Positions 27,922-37,847 are shown, counted from the stretch's first letter. The stretch is DNA of 64,000 nt from an uncultured Desulfomonile sp. (GCA_903952205.1 CAJBEZ010000037.1:1-64000); one strand, 5' to 3'. Notes: a model not told the origin generated them from the letters alone. Numbers and translations are program-made.

Positions 27922-30583
27922 TGGCGCTTTTCTGACCAAATCTCTTCCGGGCTCTCCCATACAACCACCTGGGTTCATTGATTAATGTTCGTATTTGGGA
28001 ATTGAGCCAGATGTTACTTATAAACGACCATTGCATATTATTGTCGACACAGTTTGAGTTGACAGCTATCTCTGATGGTACACCCAGATCAGCGGCCAAT
28101 GATTTCAGAACGTGCGTCCATATCCCTATCTGTATCCTGGAACCTACAAGGTGGAATGCAAGCTCAAAAACCGGATCGTTTGATCTGGTGAGCCCATAAA
28201 TTTGTACAACTGTTCTGTCTTCCTCCCTGTATGAGCTGAAAGTTACCCAACCAGCTTCGGGGTGTCCTTGTGGGGTAGCGAAAGTGAATGACAGTTCATC
28301 GGCGTACATTATCATGACACCGGTAGATACCGGTCCACCTGGAGTTATAGAATCAATTAGGACTATTTCTCCAGGTTTGATGCCCGCAGAAGACGGGAAA
28401 AAATGATTGAACGACGGCTGGAAATCAGTGAATTTAGCTTTAAGCGTGGAGACCAAATCTTCCGGACTGTAGCTCGAATCCTTTATAAACAACCTGTAAG
28501 TTTTCTCCCACATTTGACCGAAACCACTTACAGGGCTACCTGTTTTCAACCCGTCAACGTTAAGATTGCGAGCGCCCTCAGGATGAAAAGCCACAGTCAG
28601 GTAAGGCTTCAGATTGGCCCAGTTGGATGAGTCAACTTCTGCAGGTTCCGACTCACCCTCATTAATAGACCCTGCAGGCTGTTCAGCTGATTGAGCTGCG
28701 GCAAGAGCCTCTTTCCGGGTCGCAAACAATTGTACTACCCGATCAAGTTCAGTCAATTTCATGACATCATGGAAGCCTGGGGCTAATCCATAACCGAGAA
28801 GCGCCTGTCTGTCGCGGGCTGCAATGGCGCTCACTTTGGCGAGCATCGAAACGCCCAGTCCATTCATCATCCGGACTTGTGAGAAATTTAATATGTAGCT
28901 CCGTAAATCCACCTTTCCCTTTTGTCCGCAAACCCATAGAAACGGTCTCTCATCGAAATCCGTAAGTTCCCCCGGTAAATCTACAACACATACGGTAGAG
29001 CTCAAGAATGAGGCTTTGGCATGGATACTCCCACAACCTGGCGGTTGAGGTTCAACGACCACATCAAGTGTGGCCTTTTTGACAGAAGACAATTCATGTT
29101 CCGTTTCAGCAAGCCTATCGCGGGCAAGATTAAGGCGATTGGAAAATCCGGGTAATAGCGCCAGTCCTAATTTCACAAAAATAGATTCCCTCATTTTGTC
29201 AAGGAAGACCAACTGGGAAACCCGTCCTACAAGGGCTTGGGCATACGTCGGGTAAGCGTGGGTAACAGAATGAAATCGGCTCAAGGGTTTGTTGAGGGCT
29301 TTTAGAACTTGAACTTCATGAATGACTTCAGCCGCGGCTTCCCCGAGAATGTGGGCGCCAACAATCCGGCCCCGTCGATCACACAGGAATTTGGCCATCC
29401 CTGTAGTGTGTCCGTCTATCATTGCTCTGCGCATATTTGAGTAACTGAACCTATAGGTTCTCAGACTATGGCCGTACTTCTTCAACGCGCTTCCCTCTGT
29501 CAATCCAATGAAGGCCAGAGTTGGTTCTGTAAATATAACGTACACATTGTTACTGTAATTCACCTTTTGCTTGAACGGAGAAAAGGCGTTGGAGGCAGCG
29601 ATGATTCCTTGATACTCAGCCATTGACGCCAGTTGATAAGGCCCGATTATATCTCCACATGCGTATATGTTCGGAGCGGAAGTTTGCAGCTTACTATTTG
29701 CTAAAACCCCCCGCGCGTTAAAATCGACACCAGCTTTTTCCAGGGCAAGATCCTCAAGATCGGGTTTTCTGCCGATAGCCACCAGAACCTTGTCTGCCTG
29801 GATCTTTCCTACATGCTTGTCTGTCGTCCGTTCATATTCTAAAATTACCTTGCTATTTTGGTGGGTCAGTCCGATTGCTTTTGTTCCTGTAAGAATCTGA
29901 ATACCATCCGCTTCCAGCGTCGCTACCAGGAGACTTGTGAGTTCAGGGTCAGTCATAGGCAGCAGCCTTGAGCCCATTTCCACTATGGTGGTTTCAACCC
30001 CCAGCCTGCCAAAAGCCGAAGCGTATTCCAAGCCGTCTACCCCTCCACCCAGGATGATGATGGATTTGGGCAGTTCCCCTAGTTCGTAGAGATTTTCATT
30101 GGTCAGGTAATCAATGTCGCTAAGTCCTTTGATTGGAGGAACCAAAGGACTGGTACCCGTAGCTATAACAATTTTTTCGGCTGAAATTACTCTGCCGCCC
30201 ACTTCTATCCTGTGGCGGTCAACAAAAGAAGCAATTCCTGACAATACATTTATTCCAATTCGTTCGAATGTTTCAGGTAGATCTTTTTCATAGGCTTTTT
30301 GGACGATGGACCGGATGTGAGGCATTACCATTTTGCCGTCGATTTCGGGAGCGGGACCTGAGAAAATACCCATACGGTGAAAATGCGCTATATCTTTACT
30401 CACATGGGCGAGTCGAATCAGGGACTTGCTTGGTACACATGTGAAATTTGTACAGTTGCCACCAACTTTCTTCTTCTCAATCACGGCTACTTTTTTACCA
30501 ATGCCGTTAGCTGTCACGGCGGCGACAAAACCGGCGATCCCCGCTCCTATAACCATCAGATCATAGTCATGAGATTTTGACAT
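27911..30583 (-). CDS. disulfide oxidoreductase fused to STAS and DUF1990-like domains
   Basis: An 890-residue protein in three parts. Residues 1-470 are a class I pyridine nucleotide-disulfide oxidoreductase (mercuric reductase / dihydrolipoamide dehydrogenase type): FAD motif GAGIAG, redox pair C44/C49 in GGNCTNFTC, NAD motif GGGVDGLEYA and the C-terminal HAYPTYAQ, where the family has HPT-SE. Residues about 520-632 resemble a STAS domain (MNGLGVSMLAKVSAIAARDR, then VMKLTELDRVVQLFATRKEA), known for anti-sigma antagonists and protein binding. Residues about 680-830 resemble DUF1990 (FTFATPQGHPEAGWVTF, then ELAFHLVGSRIQIG). I know no characterised protein with this order. It starts 26 bases after the radical SAM gene. 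Confidence 0.85.
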   Translation of the reverse strand: MSKSHDYDLMVIGAGIAGFVAAVTANGIGKKVAVIEKKKVGGNCTNFTCVPSKSLIRLAHVSKDIAHFHRMGIFSGPAPEIDGKMVMPHIRSIVQKAYEKDLPETFERIGINVLSGIASFVDRHRIEVGGRVISAEKIVIATGTSPLVPPIKGLSDIDYLTNENLYELGELPKSIIILGGGVDGLEYASAFGRLGVETTIVEMGSRLLPMTDPELTSLLVATLEADGIQILTGTKAIGLTHQNSKVILEYERTTDKHVGKIQADKVLVAIGRKPDLEDLALEKAGVDFNARGVLANSKLQTSAPNIYACGDIIGPYQLASMAEYQGIIAASNAFSPFKQKVNYSNNVYVIFTEPTLAFIGLTEGSALKKYGHSLRTYRFSYSNMRRAMIDGHTTGMAKFLCDRRGRIVGAHILGEAAAEVIHEVQVLKALNKPLSRFHSVTHAYPTYAQALVGRVSQLVFLDKMRESIFVKLGLALLPGFSNRLNLARDRLAETEHELSSVKKATLDVVVEPQPPGCGSIHAKASFLSSTVCVVDLPGELTDFDERPFLWVCGQKGKVDLRSYILNFSQVRMMNGLGVSMLAKVSAIAARDRQALLGYGLAPGFHDVMKLTELDRVVQLFATRKEALAAAQSAEQPAGSINEGESEPAEVDSSNWANLKPYLTVAFHPEGARNLNVDGLKTGSPVSGFGQMWEKTYRLFIKDSSYSPEDLVSTLKAKFTDFQPSFNHFFPSSAGIKPGEIVLIDSITPGGPVSTGVMIMYADELSFTFATPQGHPEAGWVTFSSYREEDRTVVQIYGLTRSNDPVFELAFHLVGSRIQIGIWTHVLKSLAADLGVPSEIAVNSNCVDNNMQWSFISNIWLNSQIRTLINEPRWLYGRARKRFGQKSANGD

Positions 30584-30609
30584 CTTCTGTTGTCACTCCG
30601 GATAGAAAT

Positions 30610-32049
30610 TTAAAGATTGAAACGAGCGGCAAGCCGTCTGGCTTTCTTGTTTATCTTCCTTCCAATCATCTTCGTCAGGACGAATGGCACACTTGTCAAA
30701 AGCGCAGGAACATTTTTCGAAGTAAACAATTTTATTGTAAATAATTTTCTCATGATAGCGATCAATTGCTTTGGCGTGTAAAAATTACGTGTTATTTTGT
30801 GACTTATCCGTTTTAGTCCTGGACGACCAACGCCTTCCCTGTATACTATTCTGTCGTCTCCTACATAATACCCTGGGGTAGATTCCACCAATTCCCTTAA
30901 AGGCGAATATCTGTCGACTCGTAATTTCTGATAAGTTATCGAGTCGAGACCCAATTCTCTTGCAAATACGGGAATATTCATCATCTCTTCATCCGTCTCC
31001 GTCACATTCCCGTAAATGAAATAGCCGTGGTAATAAAATGGGTGTTTTCTGAACTCCTCAAACGCTTTTCTCAACCTGCACGTGTCAAAGCCCTTGTTTA
31101 ATTGTTCAAGTATTCTGTCAGTAGGTGACTCAATCCCCAGGAGAAATATTTTTATTCCTGCCTTGGCGGCGGCGTCCAGTACATCAGGCCGTTCAAAAAT
31201 TTCAATACGGGCCTGAACCAGAAATCTTTTTTTGCTGCCTTTCGCTATCAACCTCTCACAAATTTCTTTTGCCCTGTTTGGATTCACAAAAAAGTTTTCA
31301 TCGGCTATCAGGACTATTCCGGCCTCAATTTGGTCAAACTCCTTCATGACTTCGTCAACAGATCGGACTGAATAACGACGTTTGTGCGTCCAGGGATTCA
31401 GACTAAAAGTGCAAAATTTACAATTATAAGGACAGCCTCTCGACGTTAGAATCATGTCAAAAGATTCGACTGGGAGGGCATATCCAGCCACGTTCATATT
31501 ATAATCCTGATGCCTGAGCTTTCTGTCGGGGGGGGCGTAATGATCTATGTCGCCTAGAACCCTGTTGGTGTTGTGAATGACCTGGATTCCCTGCCTGAAA
31601 GATATGCCAGAAATATCTTTCAGTGGAACGCCTTGCGCTATTTCGGCAATAGCGTCTTCTCCTTCTCCTCTAACAAGAATATCAACTCCCGGGCAGAGCT
31701 CGAAAATTTCCTCAACACTGTCAGTTGCCTGTTGCCCTCCGACCACTGTTGTAATGTGTTGTGGCAAACTGTTTACAAGTTCACAAACTTCTTTGAAATG
31801 ATATTCCCAGTTTATGCTTATGCACAACAGGTCTACTTTCTCATTTGTAAAATCAACAAGTTTCTTGATGTCTCTGAAAGGACCTGGAAGACGTAGATCC
31901 AAAAAAGTGATCTCTTGGACATGGGGTTTTAAAGCCGCCACAATGTACTCTAAGCCGATAGGAGGGAAAATTGCCAATCCTAAAGATCCGGCATGGCTGT
32001 CACTCATATAAGGGTGGATACACATCGCATGTTTAAAAATTGTATTCAA
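30610..32049 (-). CDS. B12-binding-domain radical SAM protein
   Basis: A 479-residue enzyme with an N-terminal cobalamin-binding-like domain (about 25-140; VVGGQQATDSVEEI, VDILVRGEGEDAI) and a radical SAM domain with the cluster motif CPYNCKFC (C206, C210, C213). Members of this class methylate unactivated carbons or build lipids, hopanoids, tetrapyrroles and natural products; the sequence does not show which. The C-terminal 100 residues are basic and amphipathic, which could favour membrane contact. It lies 53 bases after the bi-domain oxidoreductase and just before the three-domain flavoprotein. Confidence 0.87.
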   Translation of the reverse strand: MNTIFKHAMCIHPYMSDSHAGSLGLAIFPPIGLEYIVAALKPHVQEITFLDLRLPGPFRDIKKLVDFTNEKVDLLCISINWEYHFKEVCELVNSLPQHITTVVGGQQATDSVEEIFELCPGVDILVRGEGEDAIAEIAQGVPLKDISGISFRQGIQVIHNTNRVLGDIDHYAPPDRKLRHQDYNMNVAGYALPVESFDMILTSRGCPYNCKFCTFSLNPWTHKRRYSVRSVDEVMKEFDQIEAGIVLIADENFFVNPNRAKEICERLIAKGSKKRFLVQARIEIFERPDVLDAAAKAGIKIFLLGIESPTDRILEQLNKGFDTCRLRKAFEEFRKHPFYYHGYFIYGNVTETDEEMMNIPVFARELGLDSITYQKLRVDRYSPLRELVESTPGYYVGDDRIVYREGVGRPGLKRISHKITRNFYTPKQLIAIMRKLFTIKLFTSKNVPALLTSVPFVLTKMIGRKINKKARRLAARFNL

Positions 32050-32102
32050 TATCTTGTTACCTTTGTATTAACTGAAACAGTGTTTTCTCCAAACCTGATA
32101 AT

Positions 32103-34292
32103 TCATTGTTTGATCGTAACGTCTGAAGCATGTTTTACTATGTCGAATGTCACCTTTGTGATTTCAAGAATTTCTTCGAAAGGAATTGGTGGTTTTTCCC
32201 GGTTTTGAACCGCTTCCAAAAATCTTCTTATGGATTCCTTGTGACCTTTATCCTGCCTCCAAAGATTCATCTTTTTGAATCCGGGCCAATCATATCCCTT
32301 AAGGTTTTGAAAATTGTCCAACTGAAGAATACGACTTTCACAAAAGATCTCGATTCTCTCCTTTGGAAAAGATTTGGACCCGTTGGCAAGGTAGTGAACA
32401 GTTCCAACAGATCCATTCTCAAATGTAATTGTGAAACTCATCTTGTCATCTGTGACGAAGACTCCCGGGGCCTCTCCAATTTTGGCTGCGCAAAAGGAGA
32501 CCGGCCTTGATCCTGTGAGGAAGAACAGTAGATCTACAAAATGGCATCCTTCACCAATAATCCTGCCTCCTCCTACGTACGGGTCTTGTGTCCAGTCATT
32601 GGGGGGGACCTCTCCAGCATTAACAGTTATGATTATGGACAATGGCTGTTTGATCAGACGCAAAAGCTGACTGATTTTTTGCATCTGGGGGGCGAAACGT
32701 CTATTAAAACCTATCATTAAAATGGGAGGGACATCAAAATGTCTTGATGACGAATAAGCCTGCCGAATTAGTTCAAGTTGTTCGGGAAAAATTGCCAATG
32801 GTTTTTCCACGTAGACATTCTGTCCATTTTCCAATGCCTTGCAAACCATGTCCGAGTGCGTGTTATGCCTCGTCAATACAAACACCGTGTTAATTTCCGG
32901 ATCGCTAAAAATGCCGGCAGTATCGGTCGTCGCAAAGCTAAAACCGAATTTTTTCCCCGCATACGCCCCACTTACACCGGTAGAAGTTGATATGGTCTTG
33001 AGTCTTGCGCCAGTAGCCTTCAAAGCTGGGAGAAATGTTCTCAGACCATAATTCCCGGCCCCTATGACCCCTATTACAGGAACTACTTTAGCTCCCGCAT
33101 GGGTATTGGTTGCAATTGAATTTGAACCCGATTTTCCAATTATTTCTACAGTTTGTTTTGTAAGTTTTTCCTCAGAAGAATCTTCAAAATCATATTCAAG
33201 CATGATGCCTAAAGAAGGCTCTTTAGTTGCCAACAGATCGTAGGCCGACGCCACCTTATCAAATTTGAATCGGTGAGATATCAGAGGACCTACAAGCAGC
33301 TTTCCTCCAGCCAAAAGCTCTAGGGCCGCTTCGAAATTGCGTTGTTCCGTCCACCTGACAAACCCGAAAGGATAGTCATGGCCTCGTTCCTCATATTGCG
33401 GGTCGTATCGTCCAGGGCCATAGGAACATGAGACCTGAAAAGTCAATTCTTTCTCATAAAATAAAGATCTGTCGAGATTAAGTCCAGTTACCCCTACTAG
33501 AATGATTCGACCGCGTTTACGGCATATTTTAGCCGCCTGACGCATTGGTTCATCACTTTCGGTCGCTGCGGCAATAATGACTCCGTCTACACCTAGATCA
33601 TCGGAAAATACGGAGGCGCATCTTAACAAATCTTGGCCTAAACCTGGGTTGATTGTTTGAATACCCAGTCTGTCGGCCATAGCAATTTTCCCGGGATCCA
33701 GATCAATCCCCATAACGCTGCATCCATTCGCTTTAAGCGTCTGTGCGGCAATCAAGCCGATGAGGCCCAGCCCAATGACCACGAATTTCTCCCCAAGGGT
33801 CGGATTTGCGAGTCTTATCCCCTGAATTGCGATTGCGCTCAGTACCGTGAAAACAGCCTGTTCGTAGGATACCGCATCAGGGATTCTTGCGCAGAGGTTT
33901 TTAGGTACGAGAACAATTTCCGCATGAGGCCCATTGGAGACTACTCGGTCTCCTGGCTTAAACTTTTCAGCGCCTGAGCCAACTTCCAGCACTACACCCA
34001 CGTTGCTGTATCCCATTACAATAGGATGATCCAGTTTGTCCCGCACAGCGTCAATTGTTTGAAACAGGCCCTCATTCCGGACCTTTTCCAGGACCTCAAA
34101 AACTTTCTCCGGTTGCTTGCGAGCCTTTTGCAGCAGGCTGGCCTGTCCCAATTCAACTACGCTGCGCTCGGTGCCAGAAGATACAAGACTCAACACGGTT
34201 TTGATCAGTAAATGATTTGCCCTAACTTTTGGAGCGGGAACATCAATCAGCTCCGCCCGTCCATTTCCCAAATTCTGTAAAACTTGTTTCAT
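32103..34292 (-). CDS. bi-domain oxidoreductase: MDR dehydrogenase plus Gfo/Idh/MocA
   Basis: A 729-residue protein. The N-terminal part (about 1-365) is a medium-chain dehydrogenase/reductase (VVSNGPHAEIVLVPKNLCAR and the NAD fold FVVIGLGLIGLIAAQTLK); the C-terminal part (about 395-729) is a Gfo/Idh/MocA oxidoreductase (VIGVIGAGNYGLRTFLPALK, then NVYVEKPLAI). Fusions of this kind are known, often in polysaccharide or sugar-modification loci. It is the first gene of the minus-strand cluster 34292-26494 and probably supplies an oxidised or epimerised sugar-like intermediate, but that role is inferred. Confidence 0.88.
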   Translation of the reverse strand: MKQVLQNLGNGRAELIDVPAPKVRANHLLIKTVLSLVSSGTERSVVELGQASLLQKARKQPEKVFEVLEKVRNEGLFQTIDAVRDKLDHPIVMGYSNVGVVLEVGSGAEKFKPGDRVVSNGPHAEIVLVPKNLCARIPDAVSYEQAVFTVLSAIAIQGIRLANPTLGEKFVVIGLGLIGLIAAQTLKANGCSVMGIDLDPGKIAMADRLGIQTINPGLGQDLLRCASVFSDDLGVDGVIIAAATESDEPMRQAAKICRKRGRIILVGVTGLNLDRSLFYEKELTFQVSCSYGPGRYDPQYEERGHDYPFGFVRWTEQRNFEAALELLAGGKLLVGPLISHRFKFDKVASAYDLLATKEPSLGIMLEYDFEDSSEEKLTKQTVEIIGKSGSNSIATNTHAGAKVVPVIGVIGAGNYGLRTFLPALKATGARLKTISTSTGVSGAYAGKKFGFSFATTDTAGIFSDPEINTVFVLTRHNTHSDMVCKALENGQNVYVEKPLAIFPEQLELIRQAYSSSRHFDVPPILMIGFNRRFAPQMQKISQLLRLIKQPLSIIITVNAGEVPPNDWTQDPYVGGGRIIGEGCHFVDLLFFLTGSRPVSFCAAKIGEAPGVFVTDDKMSFTITFENGSVGTVHYLANGSKSFPKERIEIFCESRILQLDNFQNLKGYDWPGFKKMNLWRQDKGHKESIRRFLEAVQNREKPPIPFEEILEITKVTFDIVKHASDVTIKQ

Positions 34293-34376
34293 TTATGGCT
34301 CCAACCGGCTTGCCGCATGGTTTGGCGCTAAAAACTTTTGTTGCCAATCTTATGAAGTTGCAATAATATGTAAGCA

Positions 34377-34649
34377 ATGTCATATAGAGAGGACCCGGGC
34401 TTGGAAGATCATACTATAATTGCGACTGAAGAGAATTTTGGCGCTGTTTCAGTTTGCCCGGGAGGAATAGTTCACGTTAATCTGCTCCACTTGACACTGA
34501 AACTTACTCCATCTGACTTTGAAAAATTTTCCGACCTTATAGCAAAAGCAAGACTTAATTTTTCTAGGCCCAAGCGAACCGAAGGCAAACCCCGCCTGCA
34601 GGTAGTGACATCCGAAACTTCATCAGATGATGACACTAAAAACACTTAA
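34377..34649 (+). CDS. hypothetical small protein
   Basis: A 90-residue protein with a central amphipathic segment (IVHVNLLHLTLKLTPSDFEK) and a charged, disordered-looking tail ending in acidic residues. I do not recognise a family. It is transcribed divergently from the bi-domain oxidoreductase, with about 85 bases between starts, and the ribosome-binding site is weak. Its codon usage looks like that of neighbouring genes. Confidence 0.6.
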   Translation: MSYREDPGLEDHTIIATEENFGAVSVCPGGIVHVNLLHLTLKLTPSDFEKFSDLIAKARLNFSRPKRTEGKPRLQVVTSETSSDDDTKNT

Positions 34650-34717
34650 ACAGGCCGTGCCCATGGCCGATTGGTAATTTATTTGATGAATCCCTCCGAA
34701 TGGGTCTTGAAAGATCT

Positions 34718-35071
34718 TTATCCTGGAGTTGAGAATTCATTTTCTATGGCCTTCAACTCGTCAGTCAGAATGTTCATCTCAGTCTCCAAAAGCTTGACAA
34801 CATCTTGAGCCCCGGTCAATTCCTGGTTCCTGCCCATATTTTCGAGAGAAAATGCGGCCTGAAACACATCTTGAGCGGCAAAATTACCTACGGAGCCTTT
34901 AAAAGTATGAGCCGATCTTTGGAGGTCCTCGGCTGAGCCGCGTTCTATTGAATCTTTAATATCCGCCAACATTTCAGGTCCAAGTTCTTTAAAGAGCTGA
35001 ATGAGCTCCACAAGGAGTTCGGGACTGTGTCCAACCCGTTCCATTAGAGTTTCCCTGTCAATTACCGACAA
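34718..35071 (-). CDS. Hpt (histidine phosphotransfer) domain protein
   Basis: A 117-residue single-domain Hpt protein. The phosphoacceptor is His55 in the motif SAHTFKGSVGNF, in a four-helix bundle that relays phosphate from a hybrid kinase to a response regulator. No kinase or receiver gene is adjacent, so its partners are elsewhere. It lies 45 bases after the NAD(P)HX repair gene, in the same direction, probably in one transcript. Confidence 0.85.
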   Translation of the reverse strand: MSVIDRETLMERVGHSPELLVELIQLFKELGPEMLADIKDSIERGSAEDLQRSAHTFKGSVGNFAAQDVFQAAFSLENMGRNQELTGAQDVVKLLETEMNILTDELKAIENEFSTPG

Positions 35072-35116
35072 TTTGTTTCCTCCCGATTTCCTGGATAGCG
35101 CATCCCATAAATCACC

Positions 35117-36679
35117 TCAAACTTCAACAAGATTCCTTAAAGCTTCCGGGATCTCAGATATTATGTCTGTAGCCAAAATTGGACTTTCGCCTTTTTTCTC
35201 GATGATGCCGTCAGCCACGAATCCATGTAACCATACGCCCAACGGTATGGCGTCATCGAGAGGAAACTTCTGTCCTATCAAACCCGCCAGAATGCCCGTG
35301 AGTACGTCTCCCTGTCCTCCCGAAGACATCCAAGGATTACCTGTGGTGTTAATGAAGGATCCTCCATAGGGGCTGAACGTAATCGTTGCCGCGCCTTTTA
35401 AAACCAGCCAACATTGGAATTCATCAGAAAACTTACGCCCTAATGCAAAGCGGTTTTCTTGAACTTCGGAAACTGAAACACCCAACAGGTTAGCCATTTC
35501 TCCAGGATGTGGGGTTAGCACAACCCTGGCCTGAGTTTGCAGCAATAGGCTTAAATCCTTGGAAAGACAATTTAACCCATCGGCGTCAATGACCAGTGCT
35601 CCTGAGTAATTACGAAGCAAAGTCTCGACGATTTTGATTGAACCCGCTTGAGTTGAAAGTCCAGGCCCTATCGCAACGCAACTCATGCCACTGCACAGTT
35701 CCAGAATATTGCCGGCTGCGGACGCATCAAAGTATCCTGAGACATCAGGAAACGGTTCGGTCATTTCTTCAGTAAGCTTGTTTTCTAAAACAGAATTCAG
35801 AGATTCTGGAACCGCAACCGTAACAAGCCCAGCCCCAATTCGCGATGCTGCTCGTGCGGACATGGCGGCCGCGCCTGTTTTACCGCGAGTTCCTCCGATA
35901 ATCAAAATTTTACCGAAAGTAGCTTTATAGGCCGTTGGGTCAGATCGCAAGAGAAAATAATCCGTTAAATCCGGATCCTTGTACAGTTTTACTAGGGGAG
36001 TCCGACTGTCTACGGCAATTTGGGGGATACTTATGTCAACCACCTTTATCTGACCGCATAGGCTGCGGCCTGGATACATTGCCATACCAAGCTTTTGAAA
36101 CCCGTAAGTAACAGTAAGATCGGCTTCAATGGCTACGCCTCGGATGTTGCCTGTGTCAGAGTCAAGTCCGGATGGAAGGTCCACCGCTAATACAAAAGCA
36201 TCAAGTGAGTTGATTTTTTCTATGGCCTCTTTGTAGGGAGACCGCACATCCTGTTTAAGACCCGTGCCAAGAATGGCGTCAATAATTATTGAACTATCAG
36301 CCCAGATTTCTTCAGCTTGCTCAAGCTCATCGACAGTTTCGATCTCCCATATTCTGGCTCCGATTCTCTCCAGGATATCCAGATTTGCTTTTGCGTCTCC
36401 GCGTATCTTTTCCCGAGGGCTCAAAATAAAAGTGTCGACTTCAACGCCGAGATTCACAAGGTAGCGAGCAATCACATAACCATCTCCCCCATTGTTGCCG
36501 GGCCCCGCCACAACCGAAATATTGACATCACCCAGATCATCCTCAAGGATCTCGTTAAGGATCTCAAAAGTGGATCGTCCAGCATTCTCCATCAGGACTA
36601 TCCCCGGTATTCCAAACTCTTGAATGGTTACCGAATCAAATTCCCGCATTTCTTCCGCTGTAACTAAATATCGATTCAC
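35117..36679 (-). CDS. nnr: bifunctional NAD(P)HX epimerase / ADP-dependent dehydratase
   Basis: A 520-residue enzyme that repairs hydrated NADH and NADPH. The N-terminal YjeF domain (about 1-215; GPGNNGGDGYVIARYL) is the epimerase; the C-terminal carbohydrate-kinase-like domain (about 230-510; VLTPHPGEMANLLG and SSGGQGDVLTGILAGL) is the ADP-dependent dehydratase. I chose the GTG at 36679 because AGAGGAAG lies about 7 bases upstream and the protein then begins at the family N-terminus (VNRYLVTAEEMREFD). An ATG at 36775 would overlap the upstream protease gene. Confidence 0.9.
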   Translation of the reverse strand: MNRYLVTAEEMREFDSVTIQEFGIPGIVLMENAGRSTFEILNEILEDDLGDVNISVVAGPGNNGGDGYVIARYLVNLGVEVDTFILSPREKIRGDAKANLDILERIGARIWEIETVDELEQAEEIWADSSIIIDAILGTGLKQDVRSPYKEAIEKINSLDAFVLAVDLPSGLDSDTGNIRGVAIEADLTVTYGFQKLGMAMYPGRSLCGQIKVVDISIPQIAVDSRTPLVKLYKDPDLTDYFLLRSDPTAYKATFGKILIIGGTRGKTGAAAMSARAASRIGAGLVTVAVPESLNSVLENKLTEEMTEPFPDVSGYFDASAAGNILELCSGMSCVAIGPGLSTQAGSIKIVETLLRNYSGALVIDADGLNCLSKDLSLLLQTQARVVLTPHPGEMANLLGVSVSEVQENRFALGRKFSDEFQCWLVLKGAATITFSPYGGSFINTTGNPWMSSGGQGDVLTGILAGLIGQKFPLDDAIPLGVWLHGFVADGIIEKKGESPILATDIISEIPEALRNLVEV

Positions 36680-36746
36680 CGATTCTTCCTCTTTTTGGTT
36701 CCAGGACGAAGCGCCTATCCGTGAGAAACCTTTAAATTGTCGAAGG

Positions 36747-37847
36747 TCAAGCCTTGCTGGTCCCCATGAATTCACACGAGTAACCGCTGCAAAGCATATT
36801 GTAACGCCCTATTTGTTCCAGTGTGATAAGCCCTTTCAGGTCTGCGCCGTTCATAATAGGTATCGCCTTGCTGCCGCTGGCTTGCATTTTCTGAAGAATA
36901 TCGGTCAGAGGAGTTTGTTCACTGGCCGTAGGAAAATCACGGATCATTGATTCAGATATCAGCGTAGTCGGTCCCTTTTTGTGGAGTGTTTCGACGATGG
37001 CGTCTCTGGTTATCAATCCAACAAGTCGACGACCGTCCATGACAGGGAAATCTCCCTGAAAACTCCGACAGAAGTGTTCCGCGGCGTCCCCCACCGTCTG
37101 GTGAGGTGTTAGGGTTTCAATGTCGCGAATCATTGCAGATTCGGCCGCAACTCCACCGAGCGCAACCATCAAGCCCATCTGGCGTTCTTCAGCTTCAGCC
37201 CCGAGATAAACAAAGAGGGCTATGAGAAGCAAAAAGATGTTTCCTGAGAAAAAACCCCAGAAGAACATGAAAATGGCAAATCCCTGTCCGATCCCAACAG
37301 CTATTCTTGTGGCTTTATAAGCATCCAGATACATCGCTAACGCGCCACGGAGAACGCGTCCCCCATCCATGGGAAATGCAGGAATCAGGTTGAATATCCC
37401 CAGTATCAGATTGACCGCTGTCAATTCGGCAAGTATCCCTCCCTTAACCGAGAAATCACTTATTGTGACTCCTGTTCCAAAAAGATCGGCTATAAACCAG
37501 AGCAGAAACGCGAGCAAAAAACTTGCGGCAGGCCCGGCTATGGCAATCAGGACTTCTTGCAAAGGTTTTTCAGGAGTCTCCGTCATTCTGGCCACTCCTC
37601 CAATGGGAAGAAGGGTAATATCCGTGACGTTGATTCCAAAATGTCTGGCTACCATTGAGTGGCTAAGTTCGTGAAAAACAACCGAGGCAAAAACAAGCAG
37701 CACAAATATTACGCCGGAGACGCCCCCCGCTCCTATGACTGATCCCCCAACAAAATAAATTAATATTAACAGAAGGATGAATGTTATGTGAAGGTTGACA
37801 GGTATGCCAAATATCGACCCGATTTTAAAAGACCACTTCATGGTCAA
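36747..37847 (-). CDS. site-2-type metalloprotease (M50) with CBS pair
   Basis: A 366-residue membrane protein with six hydrophobic segments and the zinc-protease motif HELSH (59-63), plus the second ligand region FNLIPAFPMDGGRV with Asp161. Two CBS domains occupy about residues 235-355 and probably bind adenosyl ligands to regulate the protease. Site-2 proteases cut membrane-anchored regulators; the substrate is unknown. AGGAGG is close before the ATG. It appears to head a short minus-strand unit with the NAD(P)HX repair enzyme and Hpt protein. Confidence 0.92.
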   Translation of the reverse strand: MTMKWSFKIGSIFGIPVNLHITFILLLILIYFVGGSVIGAGGVSGVIFVLLVFASVVFHELSHSMVARHFGINVTDITLLPIGGVARMTETPEKPLQEVLIAIAGPAASFLLAFLLWFIADLFGTGVTISDFSVKGGILAELTAVNLILGIFNLIPAFPMDGGRVLRGALAMYLDAYKATRIAVGIGQGFAIFMFFWGFFSGNIFLLLIALFVYLGAEAEERQMGLMVALGGVAAESAMIRDIETLTPHQTVGDAAEHFCRSFQGDFPVMDGRRLVGLITRDAIVETLHKKGPTTLISESMIRDFPTASEQTPLTDILQKMQASGSKAIPIMNGADLKGLITLEQIGRYNMLCSGYSCEFMGTSKA

